A stretch of DNA of 18,118 nucleotides from an uncultured Parabacteroides sp. (lineage in GTDB: Bacteria; Bacteroidota; Bacteroidia; Bacteroidales; Tannerellaceae), in NCBI GenBank assembly GCA_937890135.1, contig CALBYC010000095.1:1-18118 (forward strand). Direction: 5' to 3'. The notes below the pieces were generated by a model. That model was given only the letters and a program-made list of their open reading frames with translations. It had not been told where the DNA came from and did not search any database. This document shows, piece after piece, positions 1 through 6,959 of the stretch; position 1 is the first letter of the stretch; each line of letters opens with the position of its first letter. A program made the position numbers and the translations under genes.

Positions 1-1
1 G

Positions 2-496
2 ATTCAAGGTACAGATGTGCTTTCATTGTCTGAAACGAAACTGGCGGCATTTCGCAACCGCAACATAGGTTTTGTCTTTCAGTTTCACCAACTGTTGCCG
101 GAGTTTACAGCTTTGGAAAATGTCATGATTCCGGCATTAATAGCCAAGGAAAATGTGGTTGAAGCTCAAAAGCGAGCAAAAGAAATCCTTTATTTCCTTA
201 AGTTGGATGACCGGATGGATCACAAACCCGCAGAATTGTCGGGAGGTGAAAAACAGCGTGTCGCCGTGGCGCGTGCTCTTATCAATCATCCTGCTGTTAT
301 TCTGGCTGATGAACCTTCCGGCAGTTTGGACACGCACAACAAAGAAGAACTACATGCTTTATTCTTTGAACTGCGAGACAAAATGAAGCAGACATTCGTT
401 ATAGTGACGCATGACGAACAGTTGGCGTCTGACACAGACTGTACGATTCATATTAAAGATGGTAAAATAGAACAAGTATGTCAGCTAAAAGAGTAA
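2..496 (+). CDS. ABC transporter ATPase, LolD/MacB type (5' end missing)
   Basis: This is the C-terminal part of an ABC-type ATPase that would energise an inner-membrane permease. The frame is open from base 2, so the gene begins outside the window and the Walker A motif is not visible. What is visible in order: a Q-loop (FVFQFHQLLPEF, about bases 71-106), the ABC signature LSGGEKQR (about 236-259), Walker B followed by the catalytic glutamate (ILADEPSGSLD, about 299-331) and the H-loop histidine (VTHDE). The sequence around the Q-loop and the D-loop SGSLD matches the LolD/MacB/FtsE group, which handles lipoprotein release or macrolide and peptide export. The GTG at base 17 is an internal valine, not a start. 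The stop overlaps the next gene by 19 bases, so the two are probably translationally coupled. LolD is the likely identity, but the partner permease is not seen. Confidence 0.9.
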   Translation: MQGTDVLSLSETKLAAFRNRNIGFVFQFHQLLPEFTALENVMIPALIAKENVVEAQKRAKEILYFLKLDDRMDHKPAELSGGEKQRVAVARALINHPAVILADEPSGSLDTHNKEELHALFFELRDKMKQTFVIVTHDEQLASDTDCTIHIKDGKIEQVCQLKE

Positions 497-1845
497 CATT
501 CGGAAGTAAATTGGGCGTGATTTTGGCAACTGTCGGTTGTGCGGTAGGATTGGGGAATATTTGGCGTTTCCCTTATATGGTTGGATCGAACGGCGGGGCC
601 GCCTTTTTGCTTGTTTACATTTTATGTATTTTGTTTTTGGGCCTTCCGGTGATGATGTCCGAGCTTTTTATAGGCAAGACTACTCATCGGAACACGGCTG
701 GTTCGTTTAAAGAGCTGGCTCCCGGCACCAAGTGGAAATATATAGGATATAACGGAGTATTGGCCGCATTTTTGATATTAGGATTTTATTCTGTTGTTTC
801 AGGTTGGACTCTTGAATATGTGTTTCAGGCGCTTACTGGGTCTTTGAAAGGAAAGAGCGTAGCCGATTTCACAAACGATTTTGCCGCTTTCTCTTCGGGT
901 GTATGGCGTCCGATCTTTTGGACTGCCCTCTTTGTCATTGCCACCCATGTCATCATTATATGTGGTGTCGACAAGGGCATAGAACGTGCCTCGAAGGTGA
1001 TGATGCCTGTATTGTTCATTATTTTAATCGCCCTATGTATCCGTTCTTTGACATTGCCGAATGCCTTAGTCGGATTGGACTTCTTGCTTAGACCTCAATT
1101 GGACAAGATCAATTCTTCCGTCATATTGAGTGCGATGGGGCAAGCGTTCTTTTCGTTAAGCATCGGGATGGGATGCCTTATCACTTATGCTTCTTATTTC
1201 GGCAAAGATGTAAACATACAGCAAACGGCGGTTGAGGTAGCAGCTTTGGATACTTTAGTAGCTATTTTGGCAGGTGTCATGATATTTCCGGCAGCCTTCA
1301 GCTTTGGAATTGAACCGACCAGTGGGGCATCCTTGGTGTTTATCACATTGCCAAATGTGTTCGAACAGATGCCATTCGGGTCTCTTTGGTCGTTTGTGTT
1401 CTTTGTCCTTTTGGCTTTGGCCGCTTTGACTTCTGTCATTTCGCTGCATGAAGTCGTGACGGCTTATGTGTTGGAAGAGTATCAGACGAGCCGTAAAAAA
1501 GCAGCTTTATTCGTATCGGTCGGGATTTTTCTTTTAGGCATTATTTGTTCCCTGTCGGTAGGGGCCGTGAAGGGACTTTCATTCTTCGGCATGCCTTTGT
1601 TTGACCTTTTTGATTATGTGACAGCTAAAATCATGTTGCCTTTGGGGGGCATGTTCATTTGCATTTTTGTGGGGACGCATATACAAAAGCGTATATTAAA
1701 AGAAGCAATGACCAATAACGGAACAGTCCGGTTCTATTTCTTCAATACCTATGTTTTCTTTGTCAAATACATAGCTTCGGTAGCAATAGGACTTATTTTT
1801 ATCAATGAATTAGGTTGGGTCGATTATATCTGTGCCTTGCTATAA
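478..1845 (+). CDS. Neurotransmitter:sodium symporter (NSS/SNF, LeuT-like) family transporter
   Basis: A 455-residue inner-membrane protein with about eleven to twelve hydrophobic segments. The first helix carries the NSS signature GLGNIWRFPY (residues 24-33), where LeuT-type proteins break the helix and bind Na+ and substrate. The stretch SNGGAAF (37-43) and the following LGLPVMMSELFIGK also match prokaryotic NSS proteins. Members move amino acids or related small amines into the cell with Na+; the substrate cannot be read from the sequence. Length is somewhat short of LeuT-type proteins of about 510 residues, as is common in bacterial members. The ATG lies inside the end of the ATPase gene, giving a 19-base overlap; pdxB follows after 27 bases, so the three probably share a transcript although their functions look unrelated. 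Confidence 0.93.
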   Translation: MSAKRVTFGSKLGVILATVGCAVGLGNIWRFPYMVGSNGGAAFLLVYILCILFLGLPVMMSELFIGKTTHRNTAGSFKELAPGTKWKYIGYNGVLAAFLILGFYSVVSGWTLEYVFQALTGSLKGKSVADFTNDFAAFSSGVWRPIFWTALFVIATHVIIICGVDKGIERASKVMMPVLFIILIALCIRSLTLPNALVGLDFLLRPQLDKINSSVILSAMGQAFFSLSIGMGCLITYASYFGKDVNIQQTAVEVAALDTLVAILAGVMIFPAAFSFGIEPTSGASLVFITLPNVFEQMPFGSLWSFVFFVLLALAALTSVISLHEVVTAYVLEEYQTSRKKAALFVSVGIFLLGIICSLSVGAVKGLSFFGMPLFDLFDYVTAKIMLPLGGMFICIFVGTHIQKRILKEAMTNNGTVRFYFFNTYVFFVKYIASVAIGLIFINELGWVDYICALL

Positions 1846-1872
1846 GGCATGATAGCTTAAAATCACGTGTAA

Positions 1873-2985
1873 ATGAAAATTGTAGCAGATAATACCATCC
1901 CTTTTTTGAAAGGGGTGGCAGAGCCTTCGGCAGAAGTCGTTTACTTGCCCGCAAAGGGTTTTACACCTGAGGCGATAAAGGATGCCGATGCCTTAATCGT
2001 AAGAAGTATAGACAAATGCACTCCACAGCTTCTTGAGGGGAGCAAAGTCAAGTTGATTACGACAGCAACGATTGGGTTCGACCATATAGATACTCATTTT
2101 TGCGATGCGCATGGCATTACCTGGAAGAATGCTCCTGGTTGCAATGCTTCGTCTGTGGCGCAGTATGTCATCTCCTCTCTTTTGGCGTTGGCCAAGCGTG
2201 AGGGGAGTGCCTGCTTGAAAGGGAAAAGCATCGGCATCATAGGTGTAGGACATGTGGGCAAGCAAGTGGAGCGTTTGGCTTCGTTATTGGGAATGCGTGT
2301 GTTGAGGAATGATCCTCCGAGAGCGGAGAAGGAGGGAGGTCGTGAATTCCTTTCGTTGGACGAAGTGCTGGAAGAAGCCGATGTTGTAACCTTGCATGTG
2401 CCTTACACGCTTGAAGGGGAATACCCTACTTGCCATCTGGCTGGCAAAAGTTTCTTTGAAAAGATGAAACTGGGTTGTTGGTTCGTCAATTCTTGTCGAG
2501 GTGCCGTGCACGATACTGCGGCCCTTTTGGATGCTTACAGGGCTGGTGTAGTCAAGGAAATGGTAATTGATTGTTGGGAAAACGAACCAAACATTGACAT
2601 TGATTTATTGCAAGCTTCTTCGATTGCAACTCCGCATATAGCCGGGTTTTCGGCCGACGGAAAAGCCACTGCGACACGCATGTGTTTGGAGGCGATAGCA
2701 TCTTTCTTTTCCGTTCATTTCGATCGTTTGACAGATGTCGCACCTCCGATGTTGAATGATTCGTTGATTGATTTGGATGATTATGCCGACAATAGGGTGG
2801 AGCAAGCATTTATGCGGACTTTTAATCCGGAATCCACCGACCGCAAGTTGCGTGCAAACCCTTCATCGTTTGAATATTTGCGGAATCACTACGACCATCC
2901 GCGCGAACCAAATGCTTATCGGATAATTCATGCGACTTTGGAGGAACAGGAAATATTGAGGAAAATTGGATTTCAAATTGTGTAG
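1873..2985 (+). CDS. pdxB: Erythronate-4-phosphate dehydrogenase
   Basis: A 370-residue cytosolic NAD-dependent 2-hydroxyacid dehydrogenase. It oxidises 4-phosphoerythronate to 3-hydroxy-4-phosphohydroxy-alpha-ketobutyrate, the second step of the deoxyxylulose-phosphate-dependent pyridoxal phosphate pathway. The N-terminus MKIVADNTIPF is characteristic of PdxB, and TATIGFDHID (64-73) plus NAPGCNASSVAQYV (86-99) match the family. The Rossmann nucleotide loop is GVGHVG (124-129). The expected catalytic triad is Arg209 (in SCRG), Glu238 (in WENEP) and His255 (in TPHIAG), each one residue offset from the published E. coli positions. The extra C-terminal dimerisation domain of PdxB, absent from other family members, is present (about 285-370). 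The gene is the last of the + strand run from the left edge; no clear terminator follows on this strand. Confidence 0.96.
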   Translation: MKIVADNTIPFLKGVAEPSAEVVYLPAKGFTPEAIKDADALIVRSIDKCTPQLLEGSKVKLITTATIGFDHIDTHFCDAHGITWKNAPGCNASSVAQYVISSLLALAKREGSACLKGKSIGIIGVGHVGKQVERLASLLGMRVLRNDPPRAEKEGGREFLSLDEVLEEADVVTLHVPYTLEGEYPTCHLAGKSFFEKMKLGCWFVNSCRGAVHDTAALLDAYRAGVVKEMVIDCWENEPNIDIDLLQASSIATPHIAGFSADGKATATRMCLEAIASFFSVHFDRLTDVAPPMLNDSLIDLDDYADNRVEQAFMRTFNPESTDRKLRANPSSFEYLRNHYDHPREPNAYRIIHATLEEQEILRKIGFQIV

Positions 2986-3048
2986 ATTCCAATGACTTTT
3001 GGTGAATTAACAAATCAGAGAAAAGGGTAAACACTGAAAACAATTAAA

Positions 3049-3066
3049 GGCTGTCTCTCGACAACC
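3049..3066 (-). terminator. Possible terminator hairpin for the beta-lactamase transcript
   Basis: Read on the - strand this is GGTTGTC-GAGA-GACAGCC: a 7-bp stem (one G-U pair) capped by a GNRA-type GAGA tetraloop, followed by TTTAATTGTTTT. It lies about 110 bases beyond the beta-lactamase stop. On the + strand the same stem has a C-A mismatch, so the - strand RNA is the better fold. The U tract is broken, so termination would be moderate at best. Confidence 0.4.
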
Positions 3067-3165
3067 CCTAATCAACTTGTTAACCTTAAATCTAATACTA
3101 TTATGAAAAAACCACATTGCAAATATAAAAACTATTCAATAATGTATGCGATTCGGCATATATAA
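3067..3165 (+). pseudogene. Possible fossil leader and N-terminus of a SusC/TonB-type receptor
   Basis: An ATG at 3103 opens a 20-codon reading frame (begins MKKPHCKYKNYS, ends at TAA 3163-3165). The bases before it, ending TTAAATCTAATACTATTATG, resemble the A/T-rich leaders that precede SusC-family TonB-dependent receptor genes in Bacteroides. A basic start with MKK followed by polar residues also resembles the first residues of those receptors before their signal peptide, but here the frame stops before any hydrophobic core. I read it as a possible remnant left after deletion of the rest of a gene. It could equally be a chance short ORF. This gap (2986-3178) shows no other gene. Confidence 0.25.
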
Positions 3166-3178
3166 AAAATATTAAAAC

Positions 3179-4087
3179 CTATTGTTTGTAATACTTTTTG
3201 ATGAAATATTCATATACTGTTCTTGAAATATCTGCCATAAGCTTTGCATTCTCTTTATCGGTTTCTCTTGAATTCATTACAAAAACGGCAATTGTGTAAT
3301 ACTGGCCATTAGGAAGAACGACGAATCCCATGTCGTTGTCTGCGATTTTATAGCCAAATTCATTCCTTCCGGAACTACCGGTCTTGTGTGCGAACAAAAC
3401 TTGTTTTGGGAGTCCTGCCTTTAATTTGTCATTGCCCGTTTTGCAATCCGCCATGGCTCGTTCCAAAAAGAGGATTTCATTTTTATTAAACATCTGGTTT
3501 TGTAAAAAAGTCTCGAGAAGTAATACTGCGGCTGATGGCTTTGTCCAATTTAACATGCAGTTGTTCTCGGATTCCATCATCTTCGCCTCCGTTTGCGAGA
3601 TGGCTACATCCTTTATGCCTAAACCATGGATGTATTTTTCAGTCACCTGGACTCCTCCTATATGTTTGAACAGGATATCGCAAGCATTATTATCACTGTC
3701 TATCAATGAATATTTCAATAAGTCTCCTATTGTTATTTCGAAGTTGCCGTTCGGATTTGCATCCCTGAGGGGACTGTGTGTGTTCGCTAATAAATCCGAT
3801 TTCTTTACCAATATTTCTGTTGCTAAATTCTCGTTGTGCTTATGTAAATAGTCGATTACGGAAAGTGCCTGATGGAACTTATATGTGCTCATCATTGGGT
3901 ATCGGTACATGTTGTTGATGGATATCAGTTCCGAACCTTTGAATATGACGGCGACTCCAACTGTGGCAGCTTTCCCGTTGATGACTTGACGCAATTGGTG
4001 TCCCAATGTCTCTTGGGCGGCAGCACGCTGGGTGACTGAGCTTATCAGGAGAAGGAGATAAAATAAAATATGAATGGTGATTTTCAT
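3179..4087 (-). CDS. bla: Class A (subclass A2, CepA/CblA-like) beta-lactamase
   Basis: A 302-residue secreted serine beta-lactamase that would hydrolyse beta-lactams, probably cephalosporins, in the periplasm. The start is set at 4087 (MKITIHILFYLLLLISS), which gives a clean signal peptide ending near AAAQ (residue 25). A longer frame to 4234 would run back through the tRNA gene and is rejected. Catalytic motifs are all present: Ser67-Thr-Tyr-Lys70, the Ser131-Asp-Asn133 loop, Glu167 in QTEAKMM as the likely deacylation glutamate, and Lys235-Thr-Gly237. The phrases YPMMSTYKFHQALS, SPLRDANPNG, SDNNACDILF and the NW (180-181) after the omega loop are those of Bacteroidetes subclass A2 enzymes such as CepA and CblA. 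The serine after KTG (KTGSSG) differs from the commoner KTGT. No promoter matches the consensus well; a weak AATCTTTG lies 10 bases before the start. The enzyme appears intact. Confidence 0.93.
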   Translation of the reverse strand: MKITIHILFYLLLLISSVTQRAAAQETLGHQLRQVINGKAATVGVAVIFKGSELISINNMYRYPMMSTYKFHQALSVIDYLHKHNENLATEILVKKSDLLANTHSPLRDANPNGNFEITIGDLLKYSLIDSDNNACDILFKHIGGVQVTEKYIHGLGIKDVAISQTEAKMMESENNCMLNWTKPSAAVLLLETFLQNQMFNKNEILFLERAMADCKTGNDKLKAGLPKQVLFAHKTGSSGRNEFGYKIADNDMGFVVLPNGQYYTIAVFVMNSRETDKENAKLMADISRTVYEYFIKKYYKQ

Positions 4088-4121
4088 CGCTTTCAAAGAT
4101 TGAATAATGGTTATTAAAAAT

Positions 4122-4160
4122 AAAACTCCAAGCAAACTTGTTTTGTTTACATGGAGTTTT
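4122..4160 (-). terminator. Intrinsic terminator after tRNA-Leu
   Basis: On the - strand AAAACTCCA (4160-4152) pairs perfectly with TGGAGTTTT (4130-4122), a 9-bp stem with a 21-base intervening segment that can add an AAAC/GTTT pairing. The stem is followed by a T-rich run with the complement of 4116-4120. It begins eight bases past the tRNA 3' end and separates the tRNA from the beta-lactamase gene. Confidence 0.7.
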
Positions 4161-4167
4161 TGTTGTG

Positions 4168-4249
4168 TGCGGCTGAAGGGACTCGAACCCCCACGCCGTG
4201 AAGCATCAGATCCTAAGTCTGACGTGGCTACCAATTACACCACAGCCGC
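4168..4249 (-). tRNA. tRNA-Leu (anticodon TAG)
   Basis: The - strand reads a complete 82-base tRNA. The acceptor arms GCGGCTG and CAGCCGC pair perfectly with discriminator A. The anticodon stem TCAGA/TCTGA encloses the loop CTTAGGA, giving anticodon TAG, which reads CUA/CUN leucine codons. The D arm contains AATTGGTAG, the long variable arm (TGCTTCACGGCGT) identifies a class II tRNA, and the T arm contains GGTTCGAGTCC. The CCA end is not encoded (ACAC follows), so it must be added after transcription. Confidence 0.97.
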
Positions 4250-4263
4250 ATTCGATTCGTGAG

Positions 4264-4294
4264 CAAAGGTAATGCTTTTTATCTTATCAGCAAA
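4264..4294 (-). promoter_or_regulatory. Promoter of tRNA-Leu
   Basis: On the - strand TTTG (4294-4291), a 19-base spacer and TACCTTTG (4271-4264) match the Bacteroidetes primary sigma consensus TTTG-N19-21-TAnnTTTG exactly. The start of transcription is expected around 4258-4260, about ten bases before the mature tRNA 5' end at 4249. Confidence 0.85.
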
Positions 4295-4488
4295 TTTTTC
4301 CGGAGAAAATATTCCTTAGTTTCTATCCGTCACATCGTCCTCTAAAGTCATACAATGGTGCTTGATGCCACATGGTGGTAAAATGTGGGTGGAAATGAGA
4401 GGACTAAATGGATTGTTAAATGTTCTGAATTACTTTGAAGATGTGAAAGAAAAGTTGAGCTTTGCCAACTCAATATTGCAAATATGCC

Positions 4489-4496
4489 TAACTTTG
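4489..4496 (+). promoter_or_regulatory. -7 element of the pta-ackA promoter
   Basis: TAACTTTG is a perfect Bacteroidetes -7 element, 58 bases before the pta ATG; transcription would start near 4502 and leave a leader of about 50 bases. A good -33 TTTG at the usual distance is missing: the nearest TTTG (4461-4464) is 24 bases upstream, longer than the usual 19-21. Confidence 0.6.
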
Positions 4497-4554
4497 CGCC
4501 ACAAAGAAGGATTTAACGAAACTAACAATATAAATCTATAAAAATATTTCCGTT

Positions 4555-5568
4555 ATGGACTTGATGCAAGGAATTATAGCGCGTGCGAAAGCAAACAAGC
4601 AGCGCATTGTTCTTCCTGAAGGAACTGAAGAAAGAACATTGAAGGCGGCAGACCGTCTGATAGCTGATGGCGTTGCTGATATTATCTTAATTGGCAATCC
4701 CGAAGAAATCGACAAATTGGCTGCAGGTTTCGGCTTGAACCATATTTCTGAAGCAACCATCATCAACCCGAAAGAACATGCTAAAAAGGAGGCTTATAGG
4801 GATCTTTTGGTTCAGCTTCGTCAAAAGAAAGGTATGACTCCTGAAAAAGCAGCAGTGTTGGTGGAAAACCCTTTGTATTTGGGATGTTTGATTATTAAGG
4901 CGGGTGATGCCGACGGTGAAATTGCCGGTGCCCAGAATACAACGGGCAATGTGTTACGTCCGGCTTTGCAGATTATAAAAACCGCTCCGGGCATAGGTTG
5001 TGTATCTGGTGCTTTCTTGATGTTTACCCAGACTCCCCAGTATGGTGAAAATGGCTTGCTTGTTTTTGCCGACTGTGCTGTCATCCCGAATCCAAGCGCA
5101 CAGGAACTGGCAGATATTGCAGTGGCTACTGCACAAACCGCTCGCCACATCGCCAACATCGACCCACGTGTGGCCATGTTGAGCTTTTCTACGAAAGGCA
5201 GCGCATCCCATGAGATGGTCGACAAAGTTGTAGAGGCTACTCGTCTGGCTAAGGAGATGGCTCCTGAATTGAAGATTGACGGTGAATTGCAAGCCGATGC
5301 CGCATTGGTTGAAAAAGTTGCCGCTCAGAAGGCTCCGGGCAGCGAAATAGCCGGTAAGGCTAATGTTTTGGTATTCCCGTCATTGGAAGTGGGGAATATT
5401 GCTTACAAACTGGTTCAACGTTTGGGCGGTGCTCAAGCCGTAGGTCCTATTTTGCAGGGTATGGCTGCTCCGGTGAACGATCTTTCTCGTGGCTGTTCTG
5501 TGGACGATATTTATAAAATGGTGGCTATTGCTTGTAACCAGGCTATTGGCGCAAAAGCTGCAAAATAA
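4555..5568 (+). CDS. pta: Phosphate acetyltransferase (short form)
   Basis: A 337-residue cytosolic enzyme that swaps coenzyme A for phosphate on acetyl-CoA, giving acetyl phosphate for acetate kinase. It consists only of the catalytic PTA_PTB domain; the N-terminal regulatory domains of the long E. coli Pta are absent, as in Gram-positive and many Bacteroidetes enzymes. Recognisable stretches are RIVLPEGTEERTLKAA (17-32), GDADGEIAGAQNTTGNVLRP (117-136), FADCAVIPNPSAQELADIA (171-189) and the active-site segment SFSTKGS (210-216). The start at 4555 fits the family and follows an A/T-rich leader without a strong Shine-Dalgarno site, normal for this group. ackA starts 29 bases after its stop, so the pair forms an operon that produces ATP during fermentation. 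Confidence 0.96.
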   Translation: MDLMQGIIARAKANKQRIVLPEGTEERTLKAADRLIADGVADIILIGNPEEIDKLAAGFGLNHISEATIINPKEHAKKEAYRDLLVQLRQKKGMTPEKAAVLVENPLYLGCLIIKAGDADGEIAGAQNTTGNVLRPALQIIKTAPGIGCVSGAFLMFTQTPQYGENGLLVFADCAVIPNPSAQELADIAVATAQTARHIANIDPRVAMLSFSTKGSASHEMVDKVVEATRLAKEMAPELKIDGELQADAALVEKVAAQKAPGSEIAGKANVLVFPSLEVGNIAYKLVQRLGGAQAVGPILQGMAAPVNDLSRGCSVDDIYKMVAIACNQAIGAKAAK

Positions 5569-5597
5569 GACAAATTTAATATTGCAAGAAAACAGGC

Positions 5598-6800
5598 ATG
5601 AAGATATTGGTTTTGAACTGCGGAAGTAGTTCTATTAAATATAAGTTGTTTGACATGGCTTCGGGCAATGTCATGGCGCAAGGCGGAATTGAGAAAATCG
5701 GTTTGCCGGGGGCTTTTTTGAAATTGACGGACAAAGATGGCAAGAAAGTTGTTTTGGAAAAAGACATCCCAGAACATCAGGCTGGCATTCAGTTTATCTT
5801 GAGCGTTTTGACCGATGCTAATTATGGTTGTATCAATGATTACAGAGAGATAGACGCGGTGGGGCATCGTGTCGTCCATGGTGGGGAGAAGTTTGCTTCC
5901 AGCGTCTTACTGACGAAGGAAGTGTTGGACAAAGTGGCGGAATGCTCGGATTTGGCTCCGCTGCACAATCCTGCCAACTTAAAGGGAATTGCCGCCATGG
6001 AAGCATTGATTCCAGGCATTCCTCAAGTGGGAGTTTTTGATACGGCTTTCCACCAGACTATGCCTTCAAAGGCTTACATGTACGGTTTGCCGTATGAGTT
6101 CTATACCAAGTATGGCATTCGCCGTTATGGTTTTCATGGAACCAGCCATCGTTACGTGTCTAAGTGCGCTTGCGAAATCTTAGGCGTAAAATATGAAGAT
6201 CAGAAAATTATCACGGCTCATATTGGAAATGGTGGTTCCATCGCTGCTGTCATGAACGGCAAATGTATCGATACATCCATGGGGCTGACTCCGACCGAAG
6301 GATTGCTGATGGGAACGCGTTGCGGCGATGTGGACCCAGGCGCTATTCCTTTTATCATGGAGAAAGAGAACCTGTCTGCTAAAGATTTGTCCGTACTGAT
6401 TAACAAGAAAAGTGGTGTCGCCGGACTTTCTGGTGTGTCTTCTGACATGCGCGAACTCGAAGCGGCCATAGCTGCTGGTAATGAACAGGCAATCATGACA
6501 CTTGATGTCTACAATTACCGCATAAAAAAATACATTGGTGCATACGCTGCAGCCATGAATGGTTGCGATATTTTGGTATGGACTGGCGGGGTAGGTGAGA
6601 ATCAGTGGGAAACTCGCCGTGTGGTTTGCCAAGATATGGAGTATATGGGCATGAAAATTGATGTCAAGAAGAACGATCGCATGCGTGGAGAAGAGATGGT
6701 AATCAGTACTCCGGACAGTAAAGTGACAATCATTGTGGTTCCTACTGATGAAGAATTCATGATTGCGTCTGACACAATGGATATTTTGAATCATAAGTAA
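5598..6800 (+). CDS. ackA: Acetate kinase
   Basis: A 400-residue cytosolic ASKHA-fold kinase that transfers the phosphate of acetyl phosphate to ADP, releasing acetate. The active-site residues known from the Methanosarcina enzyme fall at identical numbers: Asn7 (NCGSSSIK), Arg91 (GHRVVHGGE), Asp148 (VFDTAFHQ), His180 (YGFHGTSH) and Arg241 (GTRCGDVDPG); the metal-linked glutamate lies in VPTDEE near residue 385. The nucleotide-binding loop HIGNGGSI (208-215) and the hinge GGVGEN (330-335) are present. Length is typical. It is the second gene of the pta-ackA operon and is followed by a small hairpin and a strong terminator. Confidence 0.98.
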   Translation: MKILVLNCGSSSIKYKLFDMASGNVMAQGGIEKIGLPGAFLKLTDKDGKKVVLEKDIPEHQAGIQFILSVLTDANYGCINDYREIDAVGHRVVHGGEKFASSVLLTKEVLDKVAECSDLAPLHNPANLKGIAAMEALIPGIPQVGVFDTAFHQTMPSKAYMYGLPYEFYTKYGIRRYGFHGTSHRYVSKCACEILGVKYEDQKIITAHIGNGGSIAAVMNGKCIDTSMGLTPTEGLLMGTRCGDVDPGAIPFIMEKENLSAKDLSVLINKKSGVAGLSGVSSDMRELEAAIAAGNEQAIMTLDVYNYRIKKYIGAYAAAMNGCDILVWTGGVGENQWETRRVVCQDMEYMGMKIDVKKNDRMRGEEMVISTPDSKVTIIVVPTDEEFMIASDTMDILNHK

Positions 6801-6815
6801 TTTTATAGTTTATTT

Positions 6816-6851
6816 ATTCTTCGCAGCTTACACGAAACATTGCAGAAGAAT
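6816..6851 (+). other. Hairpin in the ackA 3' untranslated region
   Basis: ATTCTTC-GCA (6816-6825) pairs with TGC-A-GAAGAAT (6841-6851), a 10-bp stem with one bulged A and a 15-base loop, seven bases before the terminator stem. It lacks its own T tract. It could stabilise the 3' end of the pta-ackA mRNA or be part of a 3'-derived small RNA ending at the terminator. Confidence 0.45.
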
Positions 6852-6857
6852 GTTTGG

Positions 6858-6890
6858 GCGGCTCTGACATCGGTTGGAGCCGCTTTTTCT
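6858..6890 (+). terminator. Intrinsic terminator of pta-ackA
   Basis: GCGGCTC (6858-6864) and GAGCCGC (6877-6883) form a perfect 7-bp G/C-rich stem with a 12-base loop, followed directly by TTTTTCTTT. This closes the pta-ackA transcript and insulates the downstream beta-galactosidase gene. Confidence 0.9.
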
Positions 6891-6923
6891 TTATATATCC
6901 GGGTATGTTTCTATAATTATGCC

Positions 6924-6931
6924 TATCTTTG
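6924..6931 (+). promoter_or_regulatory. -7 element of the beta-galactosidase/glycosyltransferase transcript
   Basis: TATCTTTG matches the Bacteroidetes -7 element TAnnTTTG; transcription would start near 6937, about 23 bases before the ATG at 6960. No clear TTTG -33 element is present at the right spacing, which may mean a weak or activator-dependent promoter. Confidence 0.55.
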
Positions 6932-6959
6932 TACGATTAGCATTTAAAAATATAAGACT

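Larger units (their letters stand above)
4250..4554. other. Gene-free gap with nested inverted repeats
   Basis: This 305-base gap between tRNA-Leu and pta holds the two divergent promoters and no credible gene. Its middle contains an inverted repeat GTCCTCT (4337-4343) / AGAGGAC (4398-4404) enclosing a second hairpin CCACAT (4368-4373) / ATGTGG (4383-4388). No promoter consensus precedes this structure, so transcription is uncertain. It may be an RNA structure, a protein-binding region or a decayed repeat. Confidence 0.45.

Noticed and set aside
3041..3066. Insertion-sequence end (GGCTGTCTC resembles some terminal repeats)
   Set aside because: No matching inverted end or transposase remnant is found nearby; the bases fit better as a small hairpin on the - strand.
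4088..4234. N-terminal extension of the beta-lactamase reading frame by 49 residues
   Set aside because: The extension runs through the tRNA-Leu gene and its terminator; the ATG at 4087 gives a proper signal peptide.
4122..4249. Integrated mobile element at the tRNA-Leu 3' end
   Set aside because: I found no second copy of the tRNA 3' end, no integrase and no element between the tRNA and the beta-lactamase.
6180..6794. 204-residue - strand frame within ackA
   Set aside because: Antisense to a gene with every catalytic residue of acetate kinase; no recognisable motif of its own.
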